Source of the DNA: Telluria aromaticivorans
Lineage (GTDB): Bacteria; Pseudomonadota; Gammaproteobacteria; Burkholderiales; Burkholderiaceae_D
Assembly: GCF_013003915.1 (NCBI RefSeq)
Contig: NZ_JABAIV010000003.1
Coordinates: 496,001 to 560,000, forward strand
Length of the DNA: 64,000 nt
Direction: 5' to 3'
This document shows, piece by piece, positions 17,320-27,752 of the stretch (positions are counted from its first letter, which is position 1; the number at the start of each line of letters is the position of its first letter). Made by a program: the position numbers and the translations under genes. Below the pieces are notes generated by a model. That model saw only the letters and a list, made by a program, of their open reading frames with translations. It was not told where the DNA came from and ran no database searches.

Positions 17320-20187
17320 ATGCCGAACTTCGAGCGCTCCAGCCTGAACCAGAAGCTGACCATCATCTCGCTGCTCTCGACCGCGACCGCCCTGCTGTGC
17401 GTGTTCGTTGCGTTTGCGGTGACCTCGGTGGCCAATCATCGCAAGGACGAGGCCATGCAGCTGGCCACCTTCGCCAAGGTGATCGGGGCCACCAGTGCCG
17501 ACGACCTGCTGCTGCGCGACCGCAAGCGCGCCGCGGCCGCCCTGGCCGCACTCGGGGCCAAGCGCGAGATCTCGTCGGCGGTGCTGTATGACCGCCACGG
17601 CCAGCCCTTCGCCTGGCATCCGGTCGACAAGAACACCAAGCCGGAGGCCATGGACGGCGTCGACGGCGAGGCCCTGGCCGGCGCCAACGCCGCCGGCCAG
17701 CAGCTGGCGTCGCGCAAGATGCGCCTGTACCAGCCGGTGCTCGATGGCGAGATGCAGGTGGGCGTGGTCATGATCGAGGCCGACCTGGTCTCCACCTGGA
17801 TCGACATCCTGGCCGGCCTTGCGATCATGGGCCTGGCCATGCTGGCCTCGCTGCTGGTGTCGATCGCCATGGCCGGCCGCTTCAAGCGCGCCATCGCCGA
17901 GCCGGTGACGAAACTGATCCAGGCGGCGCAGAAGGTATCCGCCAGCCAGAACTACAGCCTGCGCATCGCCCACCAGCGCACGGACGAACTGGGCCAGCTG
18001 ATCGACAGCTTCAACGTCATGATGGCCCAGATCGAAGACCGCGGCGCGGCCCTGCTGCACCACCGCGACGAGCTGGAACGCCAGGTCGGCGTGCGCACCG
18101 AGCAGCTCGAGAAGGCCAAGAACGCCGCGGAAGCCGCGAGCCGCGCCAAGAGCGCCTTCCTGGCGACCATGAGCCACGAGATCCGCACCCCGATGAACGG
18201 CGTGCTCGGGATGACCGAGATGCTGCTGGCGACAGGGCTCACCGAGTCGCAGCGCAACTACACCACCCTGGTCAAGCGCTCGGGCGAGCACCTCCTGGTG
18301 ATCATCAACGACATCCTCGACTTCTCGAAGATCGAGGCCGGCAAGCTGACCATCGAATACATCAACTTCAACCTGTGGGACCTGTTGGATGACATCCACA
18401 ACGTCTACACGCCGCAGGCGGCCTCCAAGGGCATCGGCTTCGACTTCGATATCGCGAACGACATCCCGGTGGCGATCTGCGGCGACCCGAACCGGCTGCG
18501 CCAGATCATGGCCAATTTGCTGGGCAATGCCATCAAGTTCACCGACCAGGGCCGGATCCTGGCGCGGGTGCGCGTAGCCGGCGAAGACACGCAATCGGTG
18601 ATGCTGCGCTTCGAGGTGCACGACACCGGCATCGGCATTTCGCGCGAGGCGCGCGCGCGCCTGTTCGAAGCCTTCTCGCAGGCCGACGATTCGACCACCC
18701 GGCGCTATGGCGGCACCGGACTGGGGCTGGCGATTTCCAAGCAGCTGGTGGAGCTCATGAAAGGCGCCATCGGCGTCGACAACGCGCCCACGCGCGGCTC
18801 GATCTTCTGGTTCACGGTCAGCTTCGACAAGCGCCGCGTCGATCCGGACGCGCCCGGCCACCGCCAGCACACGCTGGAAAACCTGCGCGTATTGATCGTC
18901 GACGAAGACGAGTCCAGCCGCCTGGAAGTGGTCCAGCAGCTGCAGGCCTGGCGCGCCACCGCCGACGGCGCCGCCACCCCCGCCGGGGCCTACGAGCGCC
19001 TGGTCAATGCCGCCAAGGCCGGCCGGCCGTACGACGCGGCCGTGCTGGACATGGAACTGACGCACACCAGCGGCCTGGCCCTCGCCGCCTCGATCAAGGC
19101 CGAGGCGGCGGTGCGCGCCACCCACCTCGTCCTCATCAGCCCCGAGCGGCTGGCGGCCGACCCGGTGCAGCGGCGCAGCGCCGGCGTCGCTTACCAGCTC
19201 ATCAAGCCCGCGCGGGCAGCCGACCTGTATGCCTGCCTGGCCGCCTGCGCGGCGCGCCTGCACGCGCCCGCGCCCCCCGGCCTTCCCGCCGAGACGTCCG
19301 CGCCGGCCTCGCCCGCACAGCTGCGGCGTGCCGCTTCCGCCCCGCCGACCGGCCCTGGCGGCCGCCAGGTCCACCGCCCGCGCGCGCGGCGCGTGCTGCT
19401 GGCCGAGGACAACCCGGTCAACGTCGAAGTCGCCAAAGCGATGCTCGAGAGCCTGGGCATGGAAGCGCATTGCGCGCGCAACGGCCAGGAAGCATTGCAG
19501 GCGGTGCGCGACGGCAGCTGGGATGCGGTGCTGATGGATTGCCAGATGCCGGTCATGGACGGCTTCGCCGCCACCGCGGCGATCCGGCGCCACGAGCGCG
19601 AAGCGGGCCGTGCCCGCACGCTGCCGGTGATCGCGATCACCGCCAACGCCCTGCAGGGCGACCGCGAGGCCTGCCTGGCCGCCGGCATGGACGACTACCT
19701 GTCCAAGCCCTTCACCCAGCAGCAGCTGGCCGCCGTCATCGGCCGCTGGCTGGCGGTGCCGCTGGCCGCCACCGTCCACCACGACGACGTTGCGCCGCGC
19801 CTGCCGCCGGAAAGCGTCGAGGTGATCCAGCGCGAAGCTGTCAACCGCGCGGCGCTGGAGAACATCCGGGCGTTGAGCCGCGATGGCGGGGACGCGCTGA
19901 TGCAGAAGGTGATTGCCGCCTATATGGGCGACACGCCGAGGCACCTGGCGACGCTGCGCCAGGCGGTTGCAGGGATTGATCCCGGCTGCGTGCGCCGGGT
20001 CGCCCATGGCCTGAAGTCGTCCAGCGCGAACATCGGCGCCGCGCGGCTGGCGACGCTGTGCAAGGAACTCGAACAAATCGGACGCGCCGATACCGTGCAT
20101 GGTGCCGACCGCATCCTCGCCGACATGGAACACGAATTCCAGTCGGTACGCCATTCGCTTCATGCCATGCTCGAAAAGGAAACCTGA
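17320..20187 (+). CDS. hybrid sensor histidine kinase with two receivers and HPt
   Basis: A 955-residue inner-membrane hybrid kinase. TM1 lies at about 10-33, followed by a CHASE8-like periplasmic region ([20 protein letters not shown]), TM2 at about 150-178, HAMP (about 180-235), and HisKA with His286 in [15 protein letters not shown]. The HATPase_c domain has [18 protein letters not shown] and [10 protein letters not shown]. Receiver 1 (about 525-640; [19 protein letters not shown]) looks degenerate; receiver 2 (about 690-805) has Asp740 in [13 protein letters not shown]-terminal HPt domain has His896 in [14 protein letters not shown]. The ATG at 17320 begins the protein at [13 protein letters not shown]; its Shine-Dalgarno is weak. 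The REC-GGDEF-EAL gene begins one base after its stop, so phosphate probably flows to that protein. Confidence 0.93.
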   Translation: MPNFERSSLNQKLTIISLLSTATALLCVFVAFAVTSVANHRKDEAMQLATFAKVIGATSADDLLLRDRKRAAAALAALGAKREISSAVLYDRHGQPFAWHPVDKNTKPEAMDGVDGEALAGANAAGQQLASRKMRLYQPVLDGEMQVGVVMIEADLVSTWIDILAGLAIMGLAMLASLLVSIAMAGRFKRAIAEPVTKLIQAAQKVSASQNYSLRIAHQRTDELGQLIDSFNVMMAQIEDRGAALLHHRDELERQVGVRTEQLEKAKNAAEAASRAKSAFLATMSHEIRTPMNGVLGMTEMLLATGLTESQRNYTTLVKRSGEHLLVIINDILDFSKIEAGKLTIEYINFNLWDLLDDIHNVYTPQAASKGIGFDFDIANDIPVAICGDPNRLRQIMANLLGNAIKFTDQGRILARVRVAGEDTQSVMLRFEVHDTGIGISREARARLFEAFSQADDSTTRRYGGTGLGLAISKQLVELMKGAIGVDNAPTRGSIFWFTVSFDKRRVDPDAPGHRQHTLENLRVLIVDEDESSRLEVVQQLQAWRATADGAATPAGAYERLVNAAKAGRPYDAAVLDMELTHTSGLALAASIKAEAAVRATHLVLISPERLAADPVQRRSAGVAYQLIKPARAADLYACLAACAARLHAPAPPGLPAETSAPASPAQLRRAASAPPTGPGGRQVHRPRARRVLLAEDNPVNVEVAKAMLESLGMEAHCARNGQEALQAVRDGSWDAVLMDCQMPVMDGFAATAAIRRHEREAGRARTLPVIAITANALQGDREACLAAGMDDYLSKPFTQQQLAAVIGRWLAVPLAATVHHDDVAPRLPPESVEVIQREAVNRAALENIRALSRDGGDALMQKVIAAYMGDTPRHLATLRQAVAGIDPGCVRRVAHGLKSSSANIGAARLATLCKELEQIGRADTVHGADRILADMEHEFQSVRHSLHAMLEKET

Positions 20188-20188
20188 G

Positions 20189-22396
20189 ATGCGATCCTCC
20201 TCTCCCCTGAAGCGCGGAACGGTACTGGTCGCAGACGACGATCCCGTCATGCGCCTGCTGATGCTCGAGATGCTGGCCCAGGTCGGGCTGGATGCGATCG
20301 AGGCACCCGATGGCGCAGCGGCAGTCGAACTGGCGGCGCAGCGCGCCCCCGACCTGATCCTGATGGACGTCGAGATGCCGCGCATGGACGGCTTCGCCGC
20401 CTGCGAAGCGATCCGCCGCAACGAAGCGGCCAATGGCGCCGACGGCGCCAGCATACCGATCGTGATGGTCACCGGCGGCGACGACCTGGAAGCGGTCACG
20501 CGCGCCTACGAGATGGGTGCGACCGACTTCATCTCCAAGCCGATCAACTGGCCGATCCTGGGCCACCGCGTGCTGTACGTGCTGCGCGCCAGCGACGCCA
20601 TCGTCCGCCTGCGCATCGCCGACGCCCAGAACCGCGCGGTGCTGGCCGCCATTCCCGACACCTTCTTCCGGTTAGATGGCGACGGCTTCTACCTCGATTA
20701 CGAGCCGGGCCAGGAACAGCCCGGCCGCGGGCGCGCGCCTGCCCAGCAACAGCGGCCGCCCCAGTACTGCGTCGGCAAGCATATCGGCGACGTGCTGCCG
20801 GCCGAAATTGCCACCCGCATGCTGGAGCAGATGCGCGCCGTGCTCACCACCCAGCAGGTCCGCTCGGTCGAATACGAACTGGATCACTGCGGCGAGTCGC
20901 AGCATTTCGAGGCGCGGCTGGTGGCGACCAGCACCTCGCAGGTGCTGGGACTGGTGCGCGACATCAGCGAGCGCAAACGCGCCGAAGAGCAGATCCGGCG
21001 CCTGGCCTATTGCGACAGCCTGACCGGCATCCCGAACCGCCAGGCCTTCCTCGAGACGCTCGAGCGCGAATTGCAGCGCTCGAAGATCGGCAACAAGAAG
21101 TTCGCGGTACTGTTCATGGACCTGGACGCCTTCAAGCGCATCAACGACACGCTCGGGCATAACGCCGGCGACACGCTGCTCAAGATGGTGTCCGAGCGCC
21201 TGCGCGACACCACCCGCCCGAGCGATTTGGTGTCACGCGGCGAAAGCGCGGTAAGCAGCGCCTCGAACCTGGCGCGGCTGGGCGGCGACGAATTCACCAT
21301 CCTGATTCCCGACCTGGAACGGGTCGAGCATGCGCTGAACGTCGCTACCCGCGTCAAGGAGGCGATGCGGCGGCCTTTCCTCATCGAGGGCAACGAGATT
21401 TTCGTCACCGCCAGCATCGGCATCTCGCTGTTTCCCGAAGACGGCGACGATTGCGGCTCGCTGCTCAAGTTCGCCGACACCGCGATGTACCATGCCAAGA
21501 ACTGCGGCAAGAACAACGCCAAGCTGTACAGCTCTTCGCTGACCATGCAGATCATGAGCCATGTAAAGCTCGAAGTCGGCCTGCGCAAGGCGCTGCAGAA
21601 CGACGAACTCTACCTGGTCTACCAGCCGCAGCGCGACGTGCGCACCTCGGAGATCGTCGGCGTAGAAGCCCTGGTGCGCTGGCGCCATCCGGAGCGCGGC
21701 CTGGTGCCGCCGACCGAGTTCATCCCGCTGGCCGAAGAGACCGGCCTGATCGTGCCGATCGGGGAATGGGTGCTGCGCACCGCCTGCCGCCAGGCTAGAA
21801 CCTGGCAACTGCTCGCGCAACGCACGCTGCGCATGGCCGTCAATTTGTCGGCGCGCCAGTTCAAGGACGAGAACCTGTCGCAGATGGTGCACTCGGCGCT
21901 GCTCGACGCGGGGCTGGAACCGCGCCTGCTCGAGCTGGAACTCACCGAGGGCACGCTGATGGACGACGCGCGCGCGACGATGGTCACGCTGGAGCGGCTG
22001 CGCGGCATCGGCGTCTACCTGTCGATCGACGATTTCGGCACCGGCTATTCGTCGATGAACTACCTGAAGCGCTTCGATGTGCGGGCCCTGAAGATAGATC
22101 GCAGCTTCATCAACGGCCTGCCGCAGGATTCGGAAAACGCGGCCATCACCCGGGCCATCATCGCGATGGCGCATGGGCTGAAGATGGTGGTGGTGGCGGA
22201 GGGTGTGGAGACGGGCGAGCAGCTGCTCATGCTGGAGCAGTATGGCTGCGATATGGTGCAGGGTTACTTCCTGGGGCATCCGTCGAGTGCAGATGACATT
22301 ACGGGGATGCTGCGCGCGCCGTTGATCCTGCCCGATAGACTCGCGCTACCGGCTGCGATTGCACTGCCTGCTACGGTTGCGCTGCCGGCTAAATGA
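20189..22396 (+). CDS. REC-PAS-GGDEF-EAL response regulator (cyclic-di-GMP)
   Basis: A 735-residue cytoplasmic protein. The receiver domain (1-125) has Asp60 in [17 protein letters not shown]-like linker domain (about 150-265) ends [12 protein letters not shown]. The GGDEF domain (about 270-440) has an intact G-G-D-E-F at 365-369 and an extra 15-20 residue Ser-rich loop ([12 protein letters not shown]) before it. The EAL domain (about 460-710) has E-A-L at 493-495, [19 protein letters not shown] and VVAEGVET, so both activities are possible. The C-terminus is a low-complexity Ala/Leu/Pro tail. AAGGA precedes the ATG and only one base separates it from the hybrid-kinase stop; it is the likely output of that kinase. 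Confidence 0.95.
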   Translation: MRSSSPLKRGTVLVADDDPVMRLLMLEMLAQVGLDAIEAPDGAAAVELAAQRAPDLILMDVEMPRMDGFAACEAIRRNEAANGADGASIPIVMVTGGDDLEAVTRAYEMGATDFISKPINWPILGHRVLYVLRASDAIVRLRIADAQNRAVLAAIPDTFFRLDGDGFYLDYEPGQEQPGRGRAPAQQQRPPQYCVGKHIGDVLPAEIATRMLEQMRAVLTTQQVRSVEYELDHCGESQHFEARLVATSTSQVLGLVRDISERKRAEEQIRRLAYCDSLTGIPNRQAFLETLERELQRSKIGNKKFAVLFMDLDAFKRINDTLGHNAGDTLLKMVSERLRDTTRPSDLVSRGESAVSSASNLARLGGDEFTILIPDLERVEHALNVATRVKEAMRRPFLIEGNEIFVTASIGISLFPEDGDDCGSLLKFADTAMYHAKNCGKNNAKLYSSSLTMQIMSHVKLEVGLRKALQNDELYLVYQPQRDVRTSEIVGVEALVRWRHPERGLVPPTEFIPLAEETGLIVPIGEWVLRTACRQARTWQLLAQRTLRMAVNLSARQFKDENLSQMVHSALLDAGLEPRLLELELTEGTLMDDARATMVTLERLRGIGVYLSIDDFGTGYSSMNYLKRFDVRALKIDRSFINGLPQDSENAAITRAIIAMAHGLKMVVVAEGVETGEQLLMLEQYGCDMVQGYFLGHPSSADDITGMLRAPLILPDRLALPAAIALPATVALPAK

Positions 22397-22400
22397 TCTT

Positions 22401-22480
22401 GTTGGGGTGGGCGGCTTCGCCGTCCGCGCGTTCAAATCACGGTACTGCTGCCCGTGCGACTGCTTAAATCCGGACTATCA
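22401..22480. repeat. partial copy of the GTAGGGTGGGC inverted-repeat element
   Basis: The segment GGGTGGGCGGCTTCGCCG, then CGCGTTCAAATCACGGTACT and GACTATCAC matches the left end and middle of the full copy 30 bases downstream, but the right terminal repeat is missing. It therefore looks like a decayed tandem copy. Confidence 0.6.
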
Positions 22481-22508
22481 CTCGCGCTACCTGCTAACTA
22501 GTTGCACC

Positions 22509-22618
22509 GTAGGGTGGGCAGGTCTTCCTGCCCACGCGTTCAAATTACGGTGCGGCTGCCCGTGCGCCTACTCAAACCCTGACTATCACCGCGTGGGCAA
22601 GAAACTTGCCCACCCTAC
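22509..22618. repeat. MITE-like inverted-repeat element, copy A
   Basis: It begins GTAGGGTGGGC and ends GCCCACCCTAC. Each terminal arm is itself a hairpin (GGGCAGGTCTTCCTGCCC on the left, GGGCAAGAAACTTGCCC on the right) and the two arms are inverted copies of each other; the middle contains TGCCCGTGCG. It lies between the REC-GGDEF-EAL gene and the acylase gene, 3' of both. No open reading frame lies inside. Confidence 0.85.
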
Positions 22619-25020
22619 GGGATCAGGCTGAGCGTATACCGCGACGCCCCCGGCAACAAGGGCACCGGCTTCGCCTCCGCCCATTCCTTATGCCCCGCCA
22701 GGAAGAACGGCGACAGCGGATGCCCGCTTTGCCCGCCCGGCATATTGTACAAGCCCTCCTCTTCGCGTCCCGGCGACACCGTCATGCGCTCCGACTGCCC
22801 GAAGGTCGGTCCCGCCACGCGCGGCATGTTGGCGTCGCCTGCGAGGCGGTCCGCAGGCGCCGATAGCAAGGCTTTCAGGGCCGGCGCCGCCGCGCCGATC
22901 GGGTGCCCGATCTGCGCCGTGTTGCGCGCGCCCCAGGTGGCCTCGGCCAGCGGCTTGCCGTCCTTGGCCAGGTCGGCGATGACGCGGTCGACGGCTGCCA
23001 GTTCCACCGCACGCCAGTCGGCATAACCACGCGGCAGCCAGCCGGCCGGGCGGGATTCCAGCAGGCGTGCGACCACCTCGGGCCAGCGGCTCGATGCCGA
23101 CACCGGCGTGACGCTCCGGCCAAGCACGCGCATGGCCTTGCCGGCGCCGCCATACAGGATGTCGTGCAGTCCCCACATGTAGCCGCGCGCGAGGCGGTAG
23201 CCGCTTGAGTCGACGCTGGCGCGGCCGTCCCAGCTGGTCTCGAGCAGGCGCCGGAACTCGGCGCGCGCGGGCTGGCCGGCCAGAGCCTCGGCATCGAGTG
23301 CGGCCAGCGCGCGTTCGCGCCAGCGCGCCATGAACAGGGCCCGGTCGTCGAGCGCGACGTCGAACACCTGGCGCACGATGGTGCCGTTCCCGAGCGCGCG
23401 CAGGCCGTCGGCCAGCTGGCGGTTGCGGGCCCCGATGTCGAAGCCGCCGTCGCCGATCAGCGCGGCGCCGCCGTTCATCAGCTGGCGGCTGTTGGCGGTG
23501 GTGAGCTGGCCGTCGGCGGGGTTGACGATGCGCGGATAGCGCTCGGCCGGCAGCAAGGCATTCCAGGTGGCGGCCTTGCCATCCGCATCCAGCGGGAAGG
23601 TCGCGGCCAGCGGCGCCGTGGCGCGCTGCGGCAGCAGGCCGGCGATGGTCCAGCCGATGTTCCCTTGAGCGTCGCCGGCCACGAAATTCTGCGCCGGGAT
23701 GCCGTCGATGGCGGCAATGGCCAACGCCTCGTCGACGTTCGCCGCAGTCTCGAGCTTCAGGTGGTTGAGGTTGAGCGCGGCCGGGTCGTGGGCGATCCAG
23801 TGCAGCGCGTACTGGCGCTCGCCCGCCTCGCGGATCGGGCCCAGCGAAGTGTCGCGCACCACGAAGCGGTCCGCCGGCGCGCCTTTCACGGCGATCATCT
23901 CGATGTGGCTGGCCGGGGTCTCCCAGCCGGCGGGAGTCCGTACCTGTCCGGGACGCTTCGCGTCAACGCCCAGCTCCACCAGGTCGACCAGGTCGGCATA
24001 GCTGTTGGTGAAGGCCCAGGCCACCTGCCCGTTGCTGCCAACGATGACCGCGGGCGGCGCACCGGCCAGGCTGACGCCGACGATCCGCCGCGGCTTGCCC
24101 TGCGCGTCCGGGAAACTCAGGGCGATCCGGTACCAGATGTTCGGCAGCTGCAGGCCGAGGTGCATGTCGTCGGACACGATGGCCGCGCCGCTGGCGCTGC
24201 GGCTGCCGGCCACCGCATAGTTGTTGCTGCCGACGGCGTCGACATAGTCCACGCTCGCAGTGCGCAGCGATGCGTCGTCCTTGCCAGGCGCGCTGCCCCA
24301 CCATGCCGGTGCCCGGTCCGGGATCGGCGCCGGCGCAGGAGCGGCGCCGCCATCGAGCGTGGCATCCCAGCTGCTGGCCTCGGGCAGCAGGAAGGCCAGC
24401 TGGGCCGCATCGCTGTGTTCGCGCAGCCAGCCGCGCGCGAGTTCGCGCGGTTCCTGGTTGTTCTGCAGGTCGAGATACATCGCCCACACCACCAGCAGCG
24501 AATCGGCGGCGCTCCAGGGCCGCAGCCCGGCGCCGGTCAGCGCATATTCGAAGGGCCTGGCGCCTAGCGCGTTCACACCATCATTGACGCCGGCGACATA
24601 GCGTTCCAGCAAAGCCCGTTCGGCCGCGGGCAGGCGCGCCAGCGCCAGCTGGGCGCGGGCACGAAAGCGGTGCAGGCGGTGTCCGCGGTCCATCGGCACG
24701 GCGCGCGGGCCGAACAGCTCGGCCAGTTCGCCGGCGGCGGTGCGGCGCAGCAGGTCCATCTGGAAAAAGCGCTCCTGGGCGTGCACGAAGCCGGTGGCAT
24801 AGGCGACGTCGGCACGGCTTGCGCCACTGATCAGGGGCACGCCGGCGGCGTCGCGCGCGATCGTCACCGGGGCCCCCAGGCCCGGCGCGCGGCGCTCGCC
24901 ATCGAGCTGGGCCAGGCTGGCACGCAGGTAGAGCCAGGCACCGGCGGCGGCCAGCAGCGCAAGCAGCAGCAGGCCTACCAGCGTGCGCAGGGTCCAGGTC
25001 TTCCATCGGCGCTGTCGCAT
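22615..25020 (-). CDS. penicillin acylase family protein (Ntn hydrolase)
   Basis: An 801-residue precursor. It has an N-terminal signal anchor (TLVGLLLLALLAAAGAWLYL), then VTIARDAAGVPLISG, HAQERFFQMDLLRRTAAGEL, and the autocatalytic cut before Ser265 in DAVGSNNYAVAGS. Further landmarks are SDDMHLGLQLPNIWY and the C-terminal MPGGQSGHPLSPFF. The family is translated as one chain and cut into alpha and beta subunits, with the new N-terminal Ser as nucleophile; substrates include acyl-homoserine lactones and beta-lactam side chains. Specificity cannot be read here; quorum quenching is possible. AAGGAG lies 7 bases before the ATG at 25020. Its stop is inside the end of repeat copy A. Confidence 0.93.
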   Translation of the reverse strand: MRQRRWKTWTLRTLVGLLLLALLAAAGAWLYLRASLAQLDGERRAPGLGAPVTIARDAAGVPLISGASRADVAYATGFVHAQERFFQMDLLRRTAAGELAELFGPRAVPMDRGHRLHRFRARAQLALARLPAAERALLERYVAGVNDGVNALGARPFEYALTGAGLRPWSAADSLLVVWAMYLDLQNNQEPRELARGWLREHSDAAQLAFLLPEASSWDATLDGGAAPAPAPIPDRAPAWWGSAPGKDDASLRTASVDYVDAVGSNNYAVAGSRSASGAAIVSDDMHLGLQLPNIWYRIALSFPDAQGKPRRIVGVSLAGAPPAVIVGSNGQVAWAFTNSYADLVDLVELGVDAKRPGQVRTPAGWETPASHIEMIAVKGAPADRFVVRDTSLGPIREAGERQYALHWIAHDPAALNLNHLKLETAANVDEALAIAAIDGIPAQNFVAGDAQGNIGWTIAGLLPQRATAPLAATFPLDADGKAATWNALLPAERYPRIVNPADGQLTTANSRQLMNGGAALIGDGGFDIGARNRQLADGLRALGNGTIVRQVFDVALDDRALFMARWRERALAALDAEALAGQPARAEFRRLLETSWDGRASVDSSGYRLARGYMWGLHDILYGGAGKAMRVLGRSVTPVSASSRWPEVVARLLESRPAGWLPRGYADWRAVELAAVDRVIADLAKDGKPLAEATWGARNTAQIGHPIGAAAPALKALLSAPADRLAGDANMPRVAGPTFGQSERMTVSPGREEEGLYNMPGGQSGHPLSPFFLAGHKEWAEAKPVPLLPGASRYTLSLIP

Positions 25021-25188
25021 GGGTGTTCTCCTTGTTTTTAGGGGGAATATCTTGCCAGAAAAACCCTTGTCCGGGCGGACAGAACGGGACCTATAAGGCC
25101 GTGCACGATTGATTTACCGGCGACGGGTTGCAGGCGCTCGTCCTATACTGGAGCCGCGACGCCAGGTCGGCGGGCACAGGAGGCAATC

Positions 25189-25476
25189 ATGCGATTATCG
25201 ACAATCCCGGTATTGGCTTTGACGCTTGCGTTGGCGGCATGCACCACGCCGCAACAGCGTGCAGAACGCATGCAGGCGGAGATGGCCCAGATGATGGCGA
25301 TTTACGGTCCGGCCTGTACGGGCCTGGGCTATGCGCCCAGCAGCGACCCGTGGCGCCAGTGCGTACTGCAGCTCAGCACGCGCGAAGAGCTGCGCCAGAT
25401 CGGCAACAGTCCGTCCTTCTATGGCGGCTGGGGATCACGTCACTGGCGTGGGGGTGGCTATTGGGGACCTTGGTAA
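25189..25476 (+). CDS. small lipoprotein, Gly/Trp-rich C-terminus
   Basis: A 95-residue predicted lipoprotein: signal peptide with lipobox LAAC (Cys18), a short helical region (QQRAERMQAEMAQMMAIYG), the conserved-looking CTGLGYAPSSDPWRQCVLQL, and the tail GGWGSRHWRGGGYWGPW. Small envelope lipoproteins with a C-x-x-G-Y-x(5)-W-x-x-C segment are common in proteobacteria and unassigned. AGGAGG six bases before the ATG fixes the start. The last 19 bases overlap the end of the convergent DUF2334 gene. Confidence 0.85.
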   Translation: MRLSTIPVLALTLALAACTTPQQRAERMQAEMAQMMAIYGPACTGLGYAPSSDPWRQCVLQLSTREELRQIGNSPSFYGGWGSRHWRGGGYWGPW

Positions 25477-26351
25477 TGTAGTCCCTGGGCAAAGGCGAGC
25501 TTGGTCATGGCGGTGCGCACCCCCACCAGGCGCTCGACCGTGGCCTGCGCATGGCGCAGCAGCCTCGGATGGTGCAGGTCCGGCGGATGCAGTCCCAGCC
25601 GGACCAGCGGCTGCCGGGCCAGCGCGAAGGCCAGCAGGTCGGACAGCACGGGCGACGCCAGCCGCCCGCTGCGGTTGCGCGCAGCGTAGACCAGCGACGG
25701 TGAGAATAGCGACGGCGGGACCAGTCCTGGCGGTGAAAACGCCTGCGGCGCCTGCGGTGAAAGCGAGTACGCCTGCGGTCCCTGCGCCTGCGGCTCCTGC
25801 GGCTCCTGCGCCTGCCCTCCCTGCCCTTGCGGCCCCTGCCCTTGCGGCCCCTGCACTTGCGGTCCCTGCGATTGCAACAGGTGGAAGCGCCTGAAGGTCG
25901 TCGTGTAATCGAAATCGAAGCCGCGCAAGGCCTCCCAGGCGCCCTCTCCCATCAGCCAGGCCGGCGGCACGAAGCCGCGTACCGGCCATCCGCGCTCGGC
26001 GAACCAGTCGAGTCCGAGCCCGATGCGCCGCGCCGCCTCGCCCGCGTCCAGGGCTGCAAACTCGCCTTCGCGGCTATAGGTGCCACGGAAAAAACGTTCG
26101 GCGAGGCCGGCGCCGCGGGGCGCGGTGTCGAGATGGGTGTAGCCATGCAGCGCCAGCTCGTCGCCGGCTGCCAGCGCCCGTTCGAGTCCTGCTTCCATGC
26201 GGGCCAGGTCGCCGCCGCTGCGGTGGTAGTGCGGCACCACCAGCCAGGTCAGGCGGATGTCGGCCACCTCGCGGATGGCGCTCGCCAGGCGGGCGCATTC
26301 GTCCCAGCTGGCCGGGGCCACGTCGTGGATCGAGACGCACAAGGCCCGCAT
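25458..26351 (-). CDS. DUF2334 polysaccharide deacetylase-like protein with GPQ-rich insert
   Basis: About 297 residues of the NodB-like DUF2334 family: CVSIHDVAPASWDEC (metal-binding Asp), WLVVPHYHRSGGDL, ALHGYTHLDTAP (His-x3-His) and GFVPPAWLMGEGAWEALRG. Such proteins remove acetyl groups from surface polysaccharides or similar substrates. Between the TTTFRRFHLLQ strand and VYAARNRSGR lies an insertion of about 50 residues made of GPQ/PQ repeats, encoded by imperfect 9-15 base tandem repeats at about 25735-25875. The start is uncertain: the ATG at 26351 gives the family N-terminus, while an ATG at 26384 or a GTG at 26438 would extend it. It lies directly downstream of the glycosyltransferase gene and may act on the same polysaccharide. 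Confidence 0.82.
   Translation of the reverse strand: MRALCVSIHDVAPASWDECARLASAIREVADIRLTWLVVPHYHRSGGDLARMEAGLERALAAGDELALHGYTHLDTAPRGAGLAERFFRGTYSREGEFAALDAGEAARRIGLGLDWFAERGWPVRGFVPPAWLMGEGAWEALRGFDFDYTTTFRRFHLLQSQGPQVQGPQGQGPQGQGGQAQEPQEPQAQGPQAYSLSPQAPQAFSPPGLVPPSLFSPSLVYAARNRSGRLASPVLSDLLAFALARQPLVRLGLHPPDLHHPRLLRHAQATVERLVGVRTAMTKLAFAQGLHYQGPQ
25735..25875. repeat. short tandem repeats inside the DUF2334 gene
   Basis: Imperfect repeats of CCTGCGGC and CCCTTGCGGCCC type encode GPQ/QGPQ units in the minus-strand gene. The unit length stays a multiple of three, so the reading frame is kept. Slippage could change the copy number. Confidence 0.7.
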
Positions 26352-26454
26352 GCCGGTGACGCCGCGTACCGCATGGCCATGCATAGACGCATACGTAGCG
26401 GCACCGGCAGGCCCCGTCGTAGGCGTAGCTCCAATCACCTTCGGCTCCGCCCCT

Positions 26455-27612
26455 TCAGTCGCTGACACAGAAACGCTCCACTGCCCGTGGCGCACCCGGA
26501 CGGGCCGCCAGCAGGCTGCCGTAGCGGTGCATCAGTTGCGGGAAGATCTGCTTCCAGTCGTAGTGGTCGTGCGCCTTGCGCCGCGCGTTGGCGCCCAGGC
26601 GCGCCATGTCGCGACCGTAGATGGCTTCGATCGCACCGGCCAGGCTGCCGGCATTGTTCGGCTGGGCCAGGATCCCGGTGTCGTCATCCACCAGTTCGGC
26701 CACCCCGCCGGCCCGGGTGCCCACCACCGGCAGGCCGCAGGCCATGGCCTCGAGCACGATCAGGCCGAAGGTCTCGCAGTCGCCCGGATGGACCAGCAGG
26801 TCGCAGCTGGCCAGCACCCGCGCCAGTGCGCGCTGGTCGCGCTTGAAGGGCATGATGCTCAGCTGCGGGTGCTGCGGCAATGCCGCCCCGCCCCCGACCA
26901 GCAGCAGGTGGTAAGGCGGGCCGAGCTTGCGCACCGCCTCGATCAGCAGAGGCAGTTTCTTGTCGGCGGTGAAGCGGCCCGCGTACACCAGCAGGCGCGT
27001 ATCGTCCGGCAGGCCGAGCTCGGCGCGCAGAGTGTCGCTGCGGCGCTTCGGGTGGAAGATCTCGCTGTCGATCCCGAGCGGCTGGTGCAGCGCATGGGTT
27101 ACGCCCATGTCGGCCAGCTGGTGCACCATCAGCCGGCTCGGCGCCAGCACGGTGTCGAACTCGCGGTACAGGTGGGCCAGGTATTTGCAGCTGCCCTGGG
27201 AAATGGCGTCGCCAAAGCGGTTCTGCACCAGGCGCGGCAGGTCGGAATGGTAGAAGGCGATGGCCGGGATGCCGAGTTTCTGGCGCAGGCGCAGCGCCGC
27301 CCAGGCACTGTGGCCGGCGTCGCCCGCTTCGATCAGGTCTGGCTGGGCCGCGCGCAGGCGCCGCGCCGCAGCCGCGACCGAGACCGGCATGCGGTAGCCG
27401 TTGATGCCGGGCAGCGAGACTGCCGGCACCCGCACCAGCGTGGGCAGGTCGTCATCAAGGCTGTCGTCGACCTCGTCGTCGCTGACATTGGGACTGAAGA
27501 TGGTATGCCGCACCCAGCCGTAGCGCGCAAGCCAGCGCGCCTTGGCATTCAGGTAGGTGCTGACGCCGCCGCCTTCGGCCGCGTAGAACATCGTGATGTC
27601 GACAAGATGCAT
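26455..27612 (-). CDS. glycosyltransferase family 4 protein
   Basis: A 385-residue GT-B glycosyltransferase. The N-terminal acceptor domain has MFYAAEGGGVSTYLNAKARW (Gly-rich loop), DLIEAGDAGHSAWAALRLRQ and FYHSDLP. The C-terminal donor domain has LVYAGRFTADKKLPLLIEAV, LLLVGGGAAL, ASCDLLVHPGDCETFGLIVL and EAMACGLPVVGT, the E-x7-E motif of retaining GT4 enzymes. The resemblance is to mannosyltransferases of glycolipid or polysaccharide assembly. The ATG at 27612 is chosen because it gives a normal N-terminus; the open frame extends 22 codons further. The DUF2334 gene lies downstream on the same strand. Confidence 0.9.
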   Translation of the reverse strand: MHLVDITMFYAAEGGGVSTYLNAKARWLARYGWVRHTIFSPNVSDDEVDDSLDDDLPTLVRVPAVSLPGINGYRMPVSVAAAARRLRAAQPDLIEAGDAGHSAWAALRLRQKLGIPAIAFYHSDLPRLVQNRFGDAISQGSCKYLAHLYREFDTVLAPSRLMVHQLADMGVTHALHQPLGIDSEIFHPKRRSDTLRAELGLPDDTRLLVYAGRFTADKKLPLLIEAVRKLGPPYHLLLVGGGAALPQHPQLSIMPFKRDQRALARVLASCDLLVHPGDCETFGLIVLEAMACGLPVVGTRAGGVAELVDDDTGILAQPNNAGSLAGAIEAIYGRDMARLGANARRKAHDHYDWKQIFPQLMHRYGSLLAARPGAPRAVERFCVSD

Positions 27613-27752
27613 GCTGGATCCGCTGAAAGTGCCAAGATAGCAGCGGTCCGTTGGCCAGGCTTGCGCGCACGCAGGCACGCCGTCGCACTGCCCATTGCGG
27701 CAGCTGCAAGCAAGGCTCAGCGGTCCCTGCTACCGGGTCGTCATGCAGTGGA

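Noticed and set aside
17242..17320. c-di-GMP (GEMM) riboswitch before the hybrid kinase
   Set aside because: The short CGCAAAGG match lies in a simple hairpin; the remaining GEMM core segments and the GNRA-type receptor pairing are missing.
17119..20499. 1126-codon open frame on the minus strand opposite the hybrid kinase
   Set aside because: The plus strand encodes a complete kinase with all motifs; the antisense frame is Arg/Ala/Gly/His-rich without any motif, an artefact of GC-rich third positions.
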